Source: JAWVFM01 sp963843315
GTDB lineage: Bacteria; Actinomycetota; Thermoleophilia; Solirubrobacterales; 70-9
Assembly: GCA_963843315.1 (NCBI GenBank)
Contig: CAWJJU010000003.1
Span: forward strand, 303,330-367,329
Direction: 5' to 3'
Length of the DNA stretch: 64,000 nucleotides
Shown piece by piece: positions 1-8,382 of the stretch; within the stretch, counting starts at the first letter, position 1; every line of letters begins with the position of its first letter. The position numbers and the translations under genes are program-made. The notes below the pieces were generated by a model. That model did not search any database. It worked only from the letters and a program-made list of their open reading frames with translations, and was not told where the DNA came from.

Positions 1-599
1 AGGACATCCTGCGCCTCTCCCCCCTCGAGACCGGCGTGAGGTTCCTGCCGGCGACGCTGATGATCGTCGGCTTCGCGCCGATCGCCGGGAGGCTCACGGA
101 CCGCATCGGGCCGCGCTGGCTGATTGCCGGTGGGCTCACCCTGGTCACCGCGGCCCTCTTCTGGCTGACGACCATCAAGGTCGGCGACACCTACAGCGAC
201 ATCTGGCCCTCGTTCACCCTGATGGGGCTGGGCATGGCCTTCGTGATGTCGCCGATGTCGACGGCCGCGATGAACGCCGTGAGCGAGGCAAAGGCGGGGG
301 TCGCCTCAGGAATCCTCTCCATGAACCGCATGATCGGCGGCTCGCTGGGAGTCGCGATCATCGGCGCCGTCTTCCAGGCAATCGCTCCGCAGGGCACCAG
401 GGACCCCGCGCAGTTCGTCGACGCGTTCACCTCCGCGATGTGGGTCGCGACCGGCGTCGCGATGTTCGGCGCCCTGACCGCGGTGGTGATGCTCCGCGGC
501 AAGGCCGAGCGCAAGCCGGCCCCTGCCCCGGCGCCCGCCGTCGTCGAGGCCGAGGCCCTGGCCACGCCCGAGGCCGAGCTCGCGGCGGTCGGCCGCTAG
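1..599 (+). CDS. MFS drug exporter, DHA2 (EmrB/QacA) type, C-terminal part
   Basis: The reading frame is open from the window edge (first full codon at base 3), so the N-terminus lies outside. The visible ~198 residues hold hydrophobic membrane segments. The opening SPLETGVRFLPATLM resembles the loop and helix near the middle of 14-TM DHA2 exporters, and the GLGMAFVMSPMSTAAMNAV stretch and the next two helices fit the last third of such proteins. A cytoplasmic tail rich in Ala, Pro and Glu follows from about residue 155. Family members export drugs or metabolites using the proton gradient; the substrate cannot be read here. It ends 25 bp before the convergent secreted repeat gene. Confidence 0.85.
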   Translation, partial: DILRLSPLETGVRFLPATLMIVGFAPIAGRLTDRIGPRWLIAGGLTLVTAALFWLTTIKVGDTYSDIWPSFTLMGLGMAFVMSPMSTAAMNAVSEAKAGVASGILSMNRMIGGSLGVAIIGAVFQAIAPQGTRDPAQFVDAFTSAMWVATGVAMFGALTAVVMLRGKAERKPAPAPAPAVVEAEALATPEAELAAVGR

Positions 600-623
600 C
601 GCGCCGGACGCCCTCTCGGACCC

Positions 624-1511
624 TCAGGCTTTGCAGAGGGCGACCGCGTGCAGCTTGAGCGTGGCGCCGCTGCCGTCGTTGTTCGCGAAGGACTTCCAGC
701 CGTCGTCCGGCGTCGAATCCGAGTCTGGACCGTCGATGGGGAACGAGCTCTCGACCTCGCTATCGGTGGAATGCGGCGCCGTGTGCGAGCCTCCCCCGAC
801 AACGTGCGTGCCGGTGGGGCACATCGCCTTTCCGGAGTCCTCGGTGTTGTTCGGAATCACCTGCTTCGGGCCGACCACCTTCTTCACCGCGTGCTTGCCG
901 AGGTGAGCGCAGATGGCGGTGACGGTCATCTTCGTCTTGGTGTTCTGACTGCTGTCGACCCCGCCGCCCCAGGCGTCGTCGAACTTCGTCCCCTTGTCGG
1001 GCCCGTCACGCGGCTCGGAGAGGAAGACCTCCACGCCGTGATCGCCCGGCGCTCCCACACCGCCGCCGATGACGTGGGTCCCCAGCGGGCACTTGGCGAC
1101 CTTGCGAACGGCCTTGTCCACCGGGACGGTCGCCTTGACCGTCTTGTACACGAAGGCGCCCTTCTCGCAAATGGCCGTGACGGTCATGTCGCCGTTGCTC
1201 GGACCGCTGTTGTTGGCGCCGCCGGACCAGCCGGTGTTGTGCTTCGTCGGCAGGGTCGAGCCAACCTCCAGGTCAAGCGTGCTGTCGTCGCCCGTGACCT
1301 CCACGCCGCCCCCGGTGACATGCCGTCCCGCAGGACACTTGACCGCATCCTTCGTGCGACCCGGCTCGGCGTTCGACACGCTCTTCGAGTCGCTCGGGTA
1401 GCTCGCTCCGCCCGACGCGATGGCGACGCCCGCCGCAAGACAGGCGCTCACCCCGAGGACGACAGCTGGAAAGGTTGTGGGACGAAGACGCCCGGTGAAT
1501 CGACGACGCAT
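624..1511 (-). CDS. Secreted protein with three Cys-framed CPxGxHVxGGG repeats
   Basis: About 295 aa. The ATG at 1511 is preferred over an upstream ATG at 1544 because AGGAG lies just before it. An N-terminal hydrophobic segment (about residues 14-34) looks like a signal peptide or anchor. The mature part has three repeats of roughly 80 residues. Each opens with CPAGRHVTGGGV, CPLGTHVIGGGV or CPTGTHVVGGGS and closes with TVTAIC, TVTAIC or HAVALC. The paired cysteines suggest one disulfide per repeat in an extracellular beta-rich fold. I do not recognise a named family or an enzymatic motif. It is divergent from the secreted FG-GAP gene, with about 120 bp between starts, so the two could share a regulatory region. 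Confidence 0.75.
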   Translation of the reverse strand: MRRRFTGRLRPTTFPAVVLGVSACLAAGVAIASGGASYPSDSKSVSNAEPGRTKDAVKCPAGRHVTGGGVEVTGDDSTLDLEVGSTLPTKHNTGWSGGANNSGPSNGDMTVTAICEKGAFVYKTVKATVPVDKAVRKVAKCPLGTHVIGGGVGAPGDHGVEVFLSEPRDGPDKGTKFDDAWGGGVDSSQNTKTKMTVTAICAHLGKHAVKKVVGPKQVIPNNTEDSGKAMCPTGTHVVGGGSHTAPHSTDSEVESSFPIDGPDSDSTPDDGWKSFANNDGSGATLKLHAVALCKA

Positions 1512-1632
1512 GGCAGCTCCTTCTGTGGTCGACCTGCTGAACATAACCGACTCCCGGTCGGGGCCGAAGACTTTGGCCGGGCCGAACCTGGGTGGTAGGG
1601 TCGGCCTTAGTCAGGCGAGACAGGAGGGACTC

Positions 1633-2754
1633 ATGAGGAAGCCGAGGATCGTCGTCACGGTGGCGGCGACCGTTGCAAGCGTGCTGATGTCGGGTGGGAC
1701 GGCGCTGGCGTTCGGCGGATTCGGCAATCCGACCTCGTTCCTGGTGGAGAATCCGTATCAGGTCGCCCTTGGCGACCTCGACGGCGACGGAAACACGGAT
1801 GTCGTGACCTCGGTCGATGGAGCCACCTCCGACGGCTTCGCCTTCGCGCTGGGGAACGGAGCCGGCGCCTTCGGCTCCGCGCAGTTCGTCCCCGCGAGCA
1901 CCACCAATCCGGAGGGGGTGACGATCGGCAAGTTCGACGGTGACCGGGATCGCGACGTCGCCGTTTCCGACTACCTCAACGACTCCGTCCAGTTCTTCTT
2001 CGGCACCGACGGCGGCGACTTCTCCTCCGGCCCGGTTCGCGCCGCCGGCCCGGGCGCCTTCCTGCTCAGGACGGGAGACTTCAACGAAGACGGCCGCACC
2101 GACGTGGTCTCATGCAACTACAACAGCAATGGCCCGAAGGCGATCTCCGTCCTGATCCAGAAGCGACACGGGTTCAAGGCCCACAAGGATTTCGCCGGAG
2201 TGGCCAACTGCTACGGGATCGACGTCGGACGCCTCAACCACGACAAGCACCTTGACGTCGTCGAGCAGGGAGGGAGCGGCGCGTTCGCGGTCCTCCTGGG
2301 CAAGGGCGATGGAACCTTCAAGGCCCACCGCAACCACCGCGCATTCGGCTCGAACGGCGGTTACGACAACGTGACCCTGGGCGACTTCACCGGCGACGGC
2401 ATCAACGATGTCGCTGTGGCGAGCTTCGCCGACACACAGGTCCTCGTCTACCCCGGAAACCGAAGCGGGTCGCTCAAGGACCCGAAGCGCACTGTGCTCG
2501 ACGGTAACCCGGACGGCATCGAGGCCGGCGACTTCGACCGCGATGGAAAGCTGGACCTCGCCCTGGACGTCGCGCCGCAACTCGAGGTCCTCTTCGGCAA
2601 GGGCAACGGGAAGTTCAAAGCCCAGCCGGAGACCGCGCCGCTGCCGTCCGGTCGCCACTTGACTGCGGGCCGGCTGAACCACGACAAGGCGCCCGACCTC
2701 GCGGCGGTGGGCCAGAACAACACCGCGTACGTCTACATCAACGGCAACCCCTAG
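1633..2754 (+). CDS. Secreted FG-GAP/VCBS repeat beta-propeller protein
   Basis: 373 aa from the ATG at 1633, preceded by AGGAGGG at 1622-1628; the frame stays open upstream but lacks such a site. Residues 1-30 form a signal peptide ending near ALAFGG. The rest holds about seven propeller blades marked by Asp-rich loops: DLDGDGNTDVV, KFDGDRDRDVAV, DFNEDGRTDVV, RLNHDKHLDVV, DFTGDGINDVAV, DFDRDGKLDLAL and RLNHDKAPDL. These loops are calcium-binding in integrin-like FG-GAP/VCBS families. Such proteins are extracellular or surface bound; the ligand is unknown. The stop shares a CTAG with the convergent bioD stop. Confidence 0.85.
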   Translation: MRKPRIVVTVAATVASVLMSGGTALAFGGFGNPTSFLVENPYQVALGDLDGDGNTDVVTSVDGATSDGFAFALGNGAGAFGSAQFVPASTTNPEGVTIGKFDGDRDRDVAVSDYLNDSVQFFFGTDGGDFSSGPVRAAGPGAFLLRTGDFNEDGRTDVVSCNYNSNGPKAISVLIQKRHGFKAHKDFAGVANCYGIDVGRLNHDKHLDVVEQGGSGAFAVLLGKGDGTFKAHRNHRAFGSNGGYDNVTLGDFTGDGINDVAVASFADTQVLVYPGNRSGSLKDPKRTVLDGNPDGIEAGDFDRDGKLDLALDVAPQLEVLFGKGNGKFKAQPETAPLPSGRHLTAGRLNHDKAPDLAAVGQNNTAYVYINGNP

Positions 2755-3425
2755 CCGAGGCGCGCGGGGATCAGCTCGGGCCAGCCCTCCGGGGAGGCGA
2801 GGTCGAGTTGCGGCAGGGCCCGCGTCTCGACCCCGCCCAGGCGGGTGATGGCGTCACGATTCGAACGCTCCATGACCGACGGCTCGGCGGGCCACGGCGT
2901 GAGCACGACCATGTCGACGGCGAGCCCAACGGAGCGAACCGCTTCGATGCTCAGCAGGGTGTGGTTGATGGTGCCCAGCCCCGGTGAGGCGGCGATGACT
3001 GTCGGCAGCCCGAGGTCGCGGGCGAAGTCGCGTACGAGGTAGCCGAGGGTCAGAGGCACCAGGAAGCCGCCGACGCCCTCGCAGACCAGCACGTCCGCGC
3101 CGGACGCGGCGGCGTCGGCGGCCTGCACCAGCCGCGCCGGGTCGATTTCCTCACCGGCCAGCTTGGCCGCGAGATGCGGTGAGACCGGCGGTCCATAGCG
3201 ATAGGGGGCGACCTCGTCATCGCTCTGCAACGAGTCCGCCGCCCGGCGCAGTAGCTCATGGTCGGCCTCGCCGCCTTCATCAAGCCCGCTGACCGCGGGC
3301 TTGAACACGGCCACCCGATCGCCGCGAGCCGCCAGCGTGCGCGCGATGGCCGCCGCGACGACCGTCTTGCCGACCTCGGTTCCGGTGCCGGTGACGAAGC
3401 AGCCGGGCGTGGCCATGCCCGTCAT
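2751..3425 (-). CDS. bioD: Dethiobiotin synthetase
   Basis: 224 aa, normal length for the family. BioD makes dethiobiotin from 7,8-diaminopelargonate, CO2 and ATP in the cytosol, the step before BioB. The N-terminus has the P-loop-type motif FVTGTGTEVGKT, followed by the conserved lysine-bearing FKPAVSG. The LVCEGVGGFLVPL segment matches the acidic Mg-binding loop of the family. It is the third gene of the minus-strand bioB-bioF-bioD operon and starts right after the bioF stop. No bioA is visible, so the full pathway needs genes elsewhere. The stop overlaps the convergent FG-GAP gene by four bases (CTAG). Confidence 0.95.
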   Translation of the reverse strand: MTGMATPGCFVTGTGTEVGKTVVAAAIARTLAARGDRVAVFKPAVSGLDEGGEADHELLRRAADSLQSDDEVAPYRYGPPVSPHLAAKLAGEEIDPARLVQAADAAASGADVLVCEGVGGFLVPLTLGYLVRDFARDLGLPTVIAASPGLGTINHTLLSIEAVRSVGLAVDMVVLTPWPAEPSVMERSNRDAITRLGGVETRALPQLDLASPEGWPELIPARLG

Positions 3426-4649
3426 CTAGGCGGCGCGGCGTTCGAGCGCGCGCTGTTCGGCCGTGACGGCCTCGCCGCGGCGATCCGCCGCGATGCCGAG
3501 CTCGTGCGCGATGCGGCCGATCAGCCTCGCGGCCCGCCGCAGGTCGTCGGCGCTGTGGTTGACCATCACCGCGAGCCGCAGGCGAGACGTGCCCGGCGGC
3601 ACCGTCGGGGGGCGGATGGCCTGGGCGAAGATGCCGGAATCGAGCGAGCGCTCGCACAGCGCCATCGCGGTCCGCGAATCGCCGACCATCACAGGCACGA
3701 TCTGCGTGCGCGACCCGCCGGTGTCGAGGCCCGCACCCGCCAGCGCCTCGCGAAGCTGGCCCGAGTTGCGGCGAAGCTGCTCGACCGCGCCGGGCCGCGA
3801 CGCGACCAGCTCCAGGGCGGCCAGCGCGGCGCCGATCGCCGGCGGCGGCGGGGCCGTGGAGAACACGAACGTGCGCGCGGTGTTGAGCAGGAGCTGGCGC
3901 AGTTCGGCCGAGACGCAGACGTAGGCGCCGTAGCTGCCGAGCGACTTGCCGAGCGTCCCCACCTGCACGTCGACCTTGCCCTCGAGGCCGGCGGCGGCCA
4001 CCGAGCCGCGCCCGCCGGGTCCCAGCGCGCCCAGCCCGTGTGCGTCGTCGACCATCAGCCGCGCGCCGAAGCGCCTGGCAAGCGCGTACAGCTCGCGCAG
4101 GGGGGCGACGTCGCCATCCATCGAGAACACGCCGTCGGTCACGATCAGGGCGGGGCGTCCCTGGGCGCTCTCGAGCGCCTGCTCGAGATGCTCCACGTCG
4201 CGGTGCCGATACACGACGGTGCTCGCACGGGAGAGCCGGCAGCCGTCGATGATGCTCGCGTGGTTCAGCTCGTCGGAGAAGATCACGTCGCCCTCGCCGG
4301 CGAGCGCCGAGATCACGCCGGCGTTGGCGAGGTACCCCGAGCCGAACAGCAGCGCCGTCTCCGCACCCAGGAACTCCGCGAGGCGCTCCTCGAGGCGCGT
4401 GTGGAGCGTCATGTTGCCCGAGATCAGGCGTGACGCCCCCGCCCCCGCCCCGAGGCGCTCCGCGGCCTCCCCCGCGGCGCGCCGGACCCGTGGATGATCG
4501 GCCAGGCCGAGGTAGTTGTTGGAGCACAGGAGCATCACCTCCTGCCCGCCCAGCATCACGCGCGGGCCCTGAGGCCCCTCGATGAGGCGAAGCTTGCGCT
4601 CCAGCCCCTTGCGGCGAAGCTCGGCGATTCGCTCCGCTACGTCGCTCAA
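3426..4649 (-). CDS. bioF: 8-Amino-7-oxononanoate synthase
   Basis: 407 aa, a PLP-dependent alpha-oxoamine synthase joining pimeloyl thioester and alanine to give KAPA. The start is taken as TTG at 4649 (reading SDVAERIAEL), which overlaps the bioB TGA in TTGA. Without this start the frame would run unrealistically far into bioB. Visible landmarks are CSNNYLGLADHP near the N-terminus, LFGSGYLANAG, the Asp-containing MVDDAHGLGALG and the PLP-lysine region GTLGKSLGSYGAYV. The overlap with bioB and abutting bioD indicate translational coupling. Confidence 0.93.
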   Translation of the reverse strand: MSDVAERIAELRRKGLERKLRLIEGPQGPRVMLGGQEVMLLCSNNYLGLADHPRVRRAAGEAAERLGAGAGASRLISGNMTLHTRLEERLAEFLGAETALLFGSGYLANAGVISALAGEGDVIFSDELNHASIIDGCRLSRASTVVYRHRDVEHLEQALESAQGRPALIVTDGVFSMDGDVAPLRELYALARRFGARLMVDDAHGLGALGPGGRGSVAAAGLEGKVDVQVGTLGKSLGSYGAYVCVSAELRQLLLNTARTFVFSTAPPPPAIGAALAALELVASRPGAVEQLRRNSGQLREALAGAGLDTGGSRTQIVPVMVGDSRTAMALCERSLDSGIFAQAIRPPTVPPGTSRLRLAVMVNHSADDLRRAARLIGRIAHELGIAADRRGEAVTAEQRALERRAA

Positions 4650-5770
4650 GCGGCGCGGGGGTACGGAGGCGGCTTCTTGGTCTTGCGGATCACGCGCAGC
4701 TGCGTTGACGGATCCCAGAAGTTCGCCTGAGCCTGCGAGTCGATGAGGTCGTCGACGGGCGTCTGTGGCGTGTCGCCCTCGAGCCAGCCGCTGCGGTTGT
4801 CGGGCCGCGGGTTCGCGCCGTTGTCGGCCTGGCGGGCAACGTTCAGCCCCAGCTCCTCGAACATCGCACGATCGTCGGCCGGCTCGGCGCCGAGCGTGGT
4901 GAGGAAGTTGCCCATCATCACCCCGTTGAGGCCCGCCCTGACCGCGAGCGGCTGAAGCTCGCCGAGGTTCTCGACCCTCCCGCCGCACAGGCGAAAGAGC
5001 GCGTCGGGAAGGATCAGCCGGAAGATCGCGATCCACTTGACGACGTCCCAGGGGTCCATCAGGGGGCGGTCGCCGAACTTGGTCCCGCTCCGCGGGTTCA
5101 GGAGGTTGATGGGCACCGAGGTGGGATTGATCTCGGCGAGCTCGAAGGCCATCTCGACCCGCTGGTGAGGGCTCTCGCCGAGGTTGAGGATGCCGCCGAC
5201 GCAGCTCTCCATGCCCGCTTCCCTGACCGCGTCGATCGTGCGGATCCGGCCCTCGTAGCGGACCGTCGTGGAGACCTCGGGATAGTAGGAGCGCGAGGTC
5301 TCCACGTTGTGGTGGACTCGCTGGACCCCCGCCTCCTTGAGCCGCCGGGCGCGCTCGGCCGAGATGTGGCCGATCGACACGCAACGCTTGAGGTTGGTCT
5401 GCTCGGCGACCAGGCGGGCCCCCGCCTCGATCTTGTCGAAGTCGCGGGCGGAGAGTCCCTGGCCCTGGGTGACCATGCAGAAGCGATGCGCGCCGGCGGC
5501 CTCGGCGGCGCGCGCGTGCTCGAGGATCTGGTCGGGATCCATCATGGCGTGCATGGGCGTGTCGGCCTCGGCGTAGCGCGACTGCGCGCAGAAGCCGCAG
5601 TCCTCCGAGCAACCGCCCGACTTCGCGTTGACGAGGGAGCACAGGTCGGTGGAGTCCTCGAAGCGCTCCGTCCGCACGGCCCAGGCCCGCTCGACGAGGT
5701 CGCCGATGTCGTCGTGGTCCGTGAGGTCTCCAAGCGCGAGCGCCTCTTCGAAGGTGATGAGCGAAGCCAC
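4646..5770 (-). CDS. bioB: Biotin synthase (radical SAM)
   Basis: About 374 aa from a GTG at 5770. BioB inserts sulfur into dethiobiotin using S-adenosylmethionine and iron-sulfur clusters. The radical-SAM cluster motif is CSEDCGFCAQS (about residues 54-64). The family segments VTQGQGLS, HHNVETSRSYYPEV and NLLNPRSGTKF are present, and CVGGILNLGES matches the region with further conserved residues. It is slightly longer than the usual ~345 aa because of a C-terminal extension ending in KTKKPPPYPRAA. It is first in the bioBFD operon, about 48 bp downstream of the glycosylase gene's stop. Confidence 0.95.
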   Translation of the reverse strand: MASLITFEEALALGDLTDHDDIGDLVERAWAVRTERFEDSTDLCSLVNAKSGGCSEDCGFCAQSRYAEADTPMHAMMDPDQILEHARAAEAAGAHRFCMVTQGQGLSARDFDKIEAGARLVAEQTNLKRCVSIGHISAERARRLKEAGVQRVHHNVETSRSYYPEVSTTVRYEGRIRTIDAVREAGMESCVGGILNLGESPHQRVEMAFELAEINPTSVPINLLNPRSGTKFGDRPLMDPWDVVKWIAIFRLILPDALFRLCGGRVENLGELQPLAVRAGLNGVMMGNFLTTLGAEPADDRAMFEELGLNVARQADNGANPRPDNRSGWLEGDTPQTPVDDLIDSQAQANFWDPSTQLRVIRKTKKPPPYPRAA

Positions 5771-5817
5771 CGCCCGGCAGGCTACGAACGGGGGCGGACG
5801 CGATCCGCTGCCTGCGG

Positions 5818-6462
5818 CTAACCCTGAACCGGAGTCGCCGCCAGCGTCTCCCACAGGTAGACGCAGGCGAGCGTACGGTGCGGCCGCCAGGCCTCGGAGC
5901 GCTCGACGACCTCCTCGGGCTTGGGCATCTCCTCCAGCCCGTATTCGATCTGGATCGCCTTGCGGATGCCCAGGTCGCCGCCTGAGATCACGTCCCTGCG
6001 GCCGAGGTGGAACATGAGGAACATCTCCGCGGTCCATTGCCCAAAGCCGCGGATCGCCGTGATCTCCGCCATGACCTCCTCGTCGGACAGCTCCGTCAGC
6101 CGGCCCAGCTCGAGCTCGCCGCTGATCACGTGGCCCGCGAGGTCGCGGATGTACTCGACCTTCCGCCCGGAGAGGCCGGCGGCCCGAAGCGCGGTCTCGT
6201 CGACCTCGAGGAGGGCGGCCGGGCTGGGCTCCTCGCCGCCGAACAGCTCCAGCACCCGCCCGTAGATGGTGCGCGCCGCCTTCGTGGAGAGCTGCTGTCC
6301 CACGACCGCACGCAGCAGCGCTCCGTAGGCGTCGTCGGGGCGCTGACCCCGCCGTCGCCGGCGCTCGGCGACCGACATCGGGCCGATCCGGGCGACGATG
6401 TCGGTCATGACCGGGTCCGAAGCCGCCAGGGCCTGCTGGGCCTTGGTCAGCGCCCGCGCCAC
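5818..6462 (-). CDS. DNA-3-methyladenine glycosylase II-like (HhH-GPD)
   Basis: About 214 aa from a GTG at 6462, overlapping the end of the enoyl-CoA hydratase gene by 16 bp. The family (AlkA type) removes alkylated bases from DNA in base-excision repair. The AVVGQQLSTKAARTIYGRV segment, the helix-hairpin-helix AAGLSGRKVEYIRDLA and the GPD-type segment EITAIRGFGQWTAEMFLMF with the aspartate in ISGGDLGIRKAI are all visible. It lacks the AdaA/AraC parts of some actinobacterial fusions. Overlap with the upstream gene suggests co-transcription, although the functions are unrelated. Confidence 0.9.
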   Translation of the reverse strand: MARALTKAQQALAASDPVMTDIVARIGPMSVAERRRRRGQRPDDAYGALLRAVVGQQLSTKAARTIYGRVLELFGGEEPSPAALLEVDETALRAAGLSGRKVEYIRDLAGHVISGELELGRLTELSDEEVMAEITAIRGFGQWTAEMFLMFHLGRRDVISGGDLGIRKAIQIEYGLEEMPKPEEVVERSEAWRPHRTLACVYLWETLAATPVQG

Positions 6463-7235
6463 TGCGGCTTTCGCTTCTCGCCGAAGGCCCTGATGCCCTC
6501 GCGAAAGTCCTCGGAGGCGAAGCACGACTCGCGCAGCTCCACGAGCTCGCGCTCCTGCTCGGCGGAGAGCACCGGATTGCGCGCGAGGACCTCGATCGCC
6601 TGCTTGTTGCCGCGCATCGAGAGCGGCGCGTTGGCGGCGATCTCGCTCGCCAGGGCCAGCGACGCAGCCTCGAGCTCGTCGTCGGCGGTCACGTCGTTCA
6701 CGAGGCCCATGCGCGCGGCGTCGGCGGCGTCGTGGGTCGTCCCCACGAGGAAGAGCTCCCGGGTTCGCGCGACGCCGACCACGTCCATGAAGCGCTGCAG
6801 CCCGGTGTGCCCGTAGATCAGGCCGAGCTTGGCCGGCGGCATGCCGAGCTTGGCGCCGGCGGCACAGATCCGCATGTCGCAGCGGACGGCCAGCTCCAGC
6901 GCTCCGCCCAGGCAATGGCCGTTGATCGCGGCGAGCACGGGATACGGATGCGCCGTGATGGCCTCCATCGCGGCGGCGAAGGGATGCGCGACCAGCGCCT
7001 CGGCGTCGCGCTCGAACGACGCGTCGGGGATCCCGCCGATGTCGTAGCCCGCCGAGAAGACGGGCGGTGCCCCGGTGATCACCACGCAGCGCGTCTCGAT
7101 GCCCTCGCCGAGCTCGGCCAGCGCCGCCGTGATGGCGTCGAGAACCGGGTGGTCGAGCGCGTTTCGCTTCTCCGGGTTGGAGATCGTGAGGCGCGCCACG
7201 GCCTCGGCGGGACGGTCGACGATGAGCTCGCCCAT
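6447..7235 (-). CDS. Enoyl-CoA hydratase/isomerase family protein
   Basis: 262 aa, the normal length of a crotonase-fold enzyme. These act on acyl-CoA thioesters, typically hydrating 2-enoyl-CoA in beta-oxidation. Visible are RLTISNPEKRNAL at the N-terminus, the oxyanion-hole segment FSAGYDIGGI, and the central AAINGHCLGGALELAVRCDMRI with a second oxyanion glycine. The segment KLGMPPAKLGLIYGHTG carries a glycine where many hydratases have one catalytic glutamate, so the exact reaction (hydratase, isomerase or decarboxylase-like) is uncertain. Confidence 0.87.
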   Translation of the reverse strand: MGELIVDRPAEAVARLTISNPEKRNALDHPVLDAITAALAELGEGIETRCVVITGAPPVFSAGYDIGGIPDASFERDAEALVAHPFAAAMEAITAHPYPVLAAINGHCLGGALELAVRCDMRICAAGAKLGMPPAKLGLIYGHTGLQRFMDVVGVARTRELFLVGTTHDAADAARMGLVNDVTADDELEAASLALASEIAANAPLSMRGNKQAIEVLARNPVLSAEQERELVELRESCFASEDFREGIRAFGEKRKPQWRGR

Positions 7236-7419
7236 GGGGGCGGAAGCTACTGGATGATTGATCCCCGACTAGCGCGCCCGCGGGGGCGAGGCAGGGCGAG
7301 CTGGGCGCCGCACGAGTCCCGAAGGCAATAGCTGGCTGCTATTGGCGAGGGCTCGGGTGGCGATCCAGCGACGGCCTGCGCCGTCATCCGTGGGTGCGGG
7401 AATTGGGATCACTCATCCA

Positions 7420-7632
7420 CTATTCCAGGACGACGAGGACGTCGCCCTCCTGCACGGACTGGCCCTCCTCGCAGCGAATCTCCTTGACGGTGCCGTCGTC
7501 CTCGGCCTCGACGGGCATCTCCATCTTCATGGACTCGAGGATCACGACCGTGTCGCCGTCGGAGACCGAGTCGCCGACCGCGACCTCGATCTTCCAGACC
7601 GTGCCGGTGATGTGAGCTTCGACGTCTGCCAT
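7420..7632 (-). CDS. Stand-alone biotin/lipoyl-attachment domain protein
   Basis: 70 aa from the ATG at 7632. The whole protein is one biotinyl domain with the modification motif ESMKMEMP; the lysine of MKM is the expected biotin site. Such small carriers serve acyl-CoA carboxylases, being biotinylated by BirA and carboxylated by a partner subunit. No carboxylase subunit is in the neighbourhood, so the partner must be encoded elsewhere. The divergent glycosyltransferase start is 22 bp away. The MKM motif and the biotin operon nearby favour biotin over lipoate. Confidence 0.9.
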   Translation of the reverse strand: MADVEAHITGTVWKIEVAVGDSVSDGDTVVILESMKMEMPVEAEDDGTVKEIRCEEGQSVQEGDVLVVLE

Positions 7633-7653
7633 CGCGCGGCACAATATCCGGCG

Positions 7654-8382
7654 GTGACGGCGGAACCCCTCCCAAGCGAGCACGCCGTGGCCGATGCGGC
7701 CGACGTCGGCGTCATCGTCGCCGCCCGCAACGAGGCCGACCTGCTGCCGGCCACGCTCGCGTCGCTCGCGCGGGCCCTCCCGGGCGCCGCGCTCTGGGTG
7801 GCCGACGACGCCTCGGCCGACGGCACCGGCGACGTCGCCCTCGCGGTCGGGGCGAGGCTGATCAGGCGGCGCCGGCCCCACGGCAAGGGGGGCAACGTCA
7901 CGGCGGCCGCCCAGGCGCTGCTGGGCGACGACGCGCCGGCGTTCGTCCTGCTGTGCGACGGCGACCTCGGCGAGTCCGCCGGCGAGCTGCGCAGGCTGGT
8001 CGACGCCGCGCGAGGGGGCGAGGGCGATTTGGTCGTTGCCGCGTTCAGCCGCCGCGTGGGCGGCGGGTTCGGGCTCACGCTGCGGGTCGCGAGCCGCGCG
8101 ATCGAACGCGCCACGGGCTTCGCGCCGGCCGCGCCCATCTCCGGCCAGCGGGCGATGCGGGTGGAAGTGCTGCGCGCGGTCCTGCCCTTCGCTCCCGGAT
8201 ACGGGATGGAGACCGGGATGACGATCGACGCGATCCGCGCCGGCTACGAGGTCCGCGAGCTGGAGCTGGAGCTCGAGCACCGCGCCACCGGGCGGACGCT
8301 CTCAGGCTTCACCCACAGGGGGCGTCAGCTCGCGGAGATCTGGCGCGCGGGACGAGTTCGGCGGCGGCGCGCGGAGCCCTAG
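7654..8382 (+). CDS. Family 2 glycosyltransferase
   Basis: About 242 aa from a GTG at 7654; the frame is open further upstream but that part overlaps the divergent biotinyl gene. The N-terminal DVGVIVAARNEADLLPATLASL and WVADDASADGTGDVA are typical of GT-A nucleotide-binding folds. CDGDLGES gives the metal-binding acidic motif. The ISGQRAMRVEVLRAVLPF and GYGMETGMTIDA segments resemble polyprenyl-phosphate sugar transferases and GpgS-like glucosyl-3-phosphoglycerate synthases. The acceptor is not readable. The stop shares CTAG with the convergent membrane gene. Confidence 0.82.
   Translation: MTAEPLPSEHAVADAADVGVIVAARNEADLLPATLASLARALPGAALWVADDASADGTGDVALAVGARLIRRRRPHGKGGNVTAAAQALLGDDAPAFVLLCDGDLGESAGELRRLVDAARGGEGDLVVAAFSRRVGGGFGLTLRVASRAIERATGFAPAAPISGQRAMRVEVLRAVLPFAPGYGMETGMTIDAIRAGYEVRELELELEHRATGRTLSGFTHRGRQLAEIWRAGRVRRRRAEP

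Noticed and set aside
3426..5642. A 738-aa BioF with a large N-terminal extension
   Set aside because: The extra part is bioB read in the wrong frame. The TTG at 4649 gives a normal BioF and an overlapping TTGA junction.
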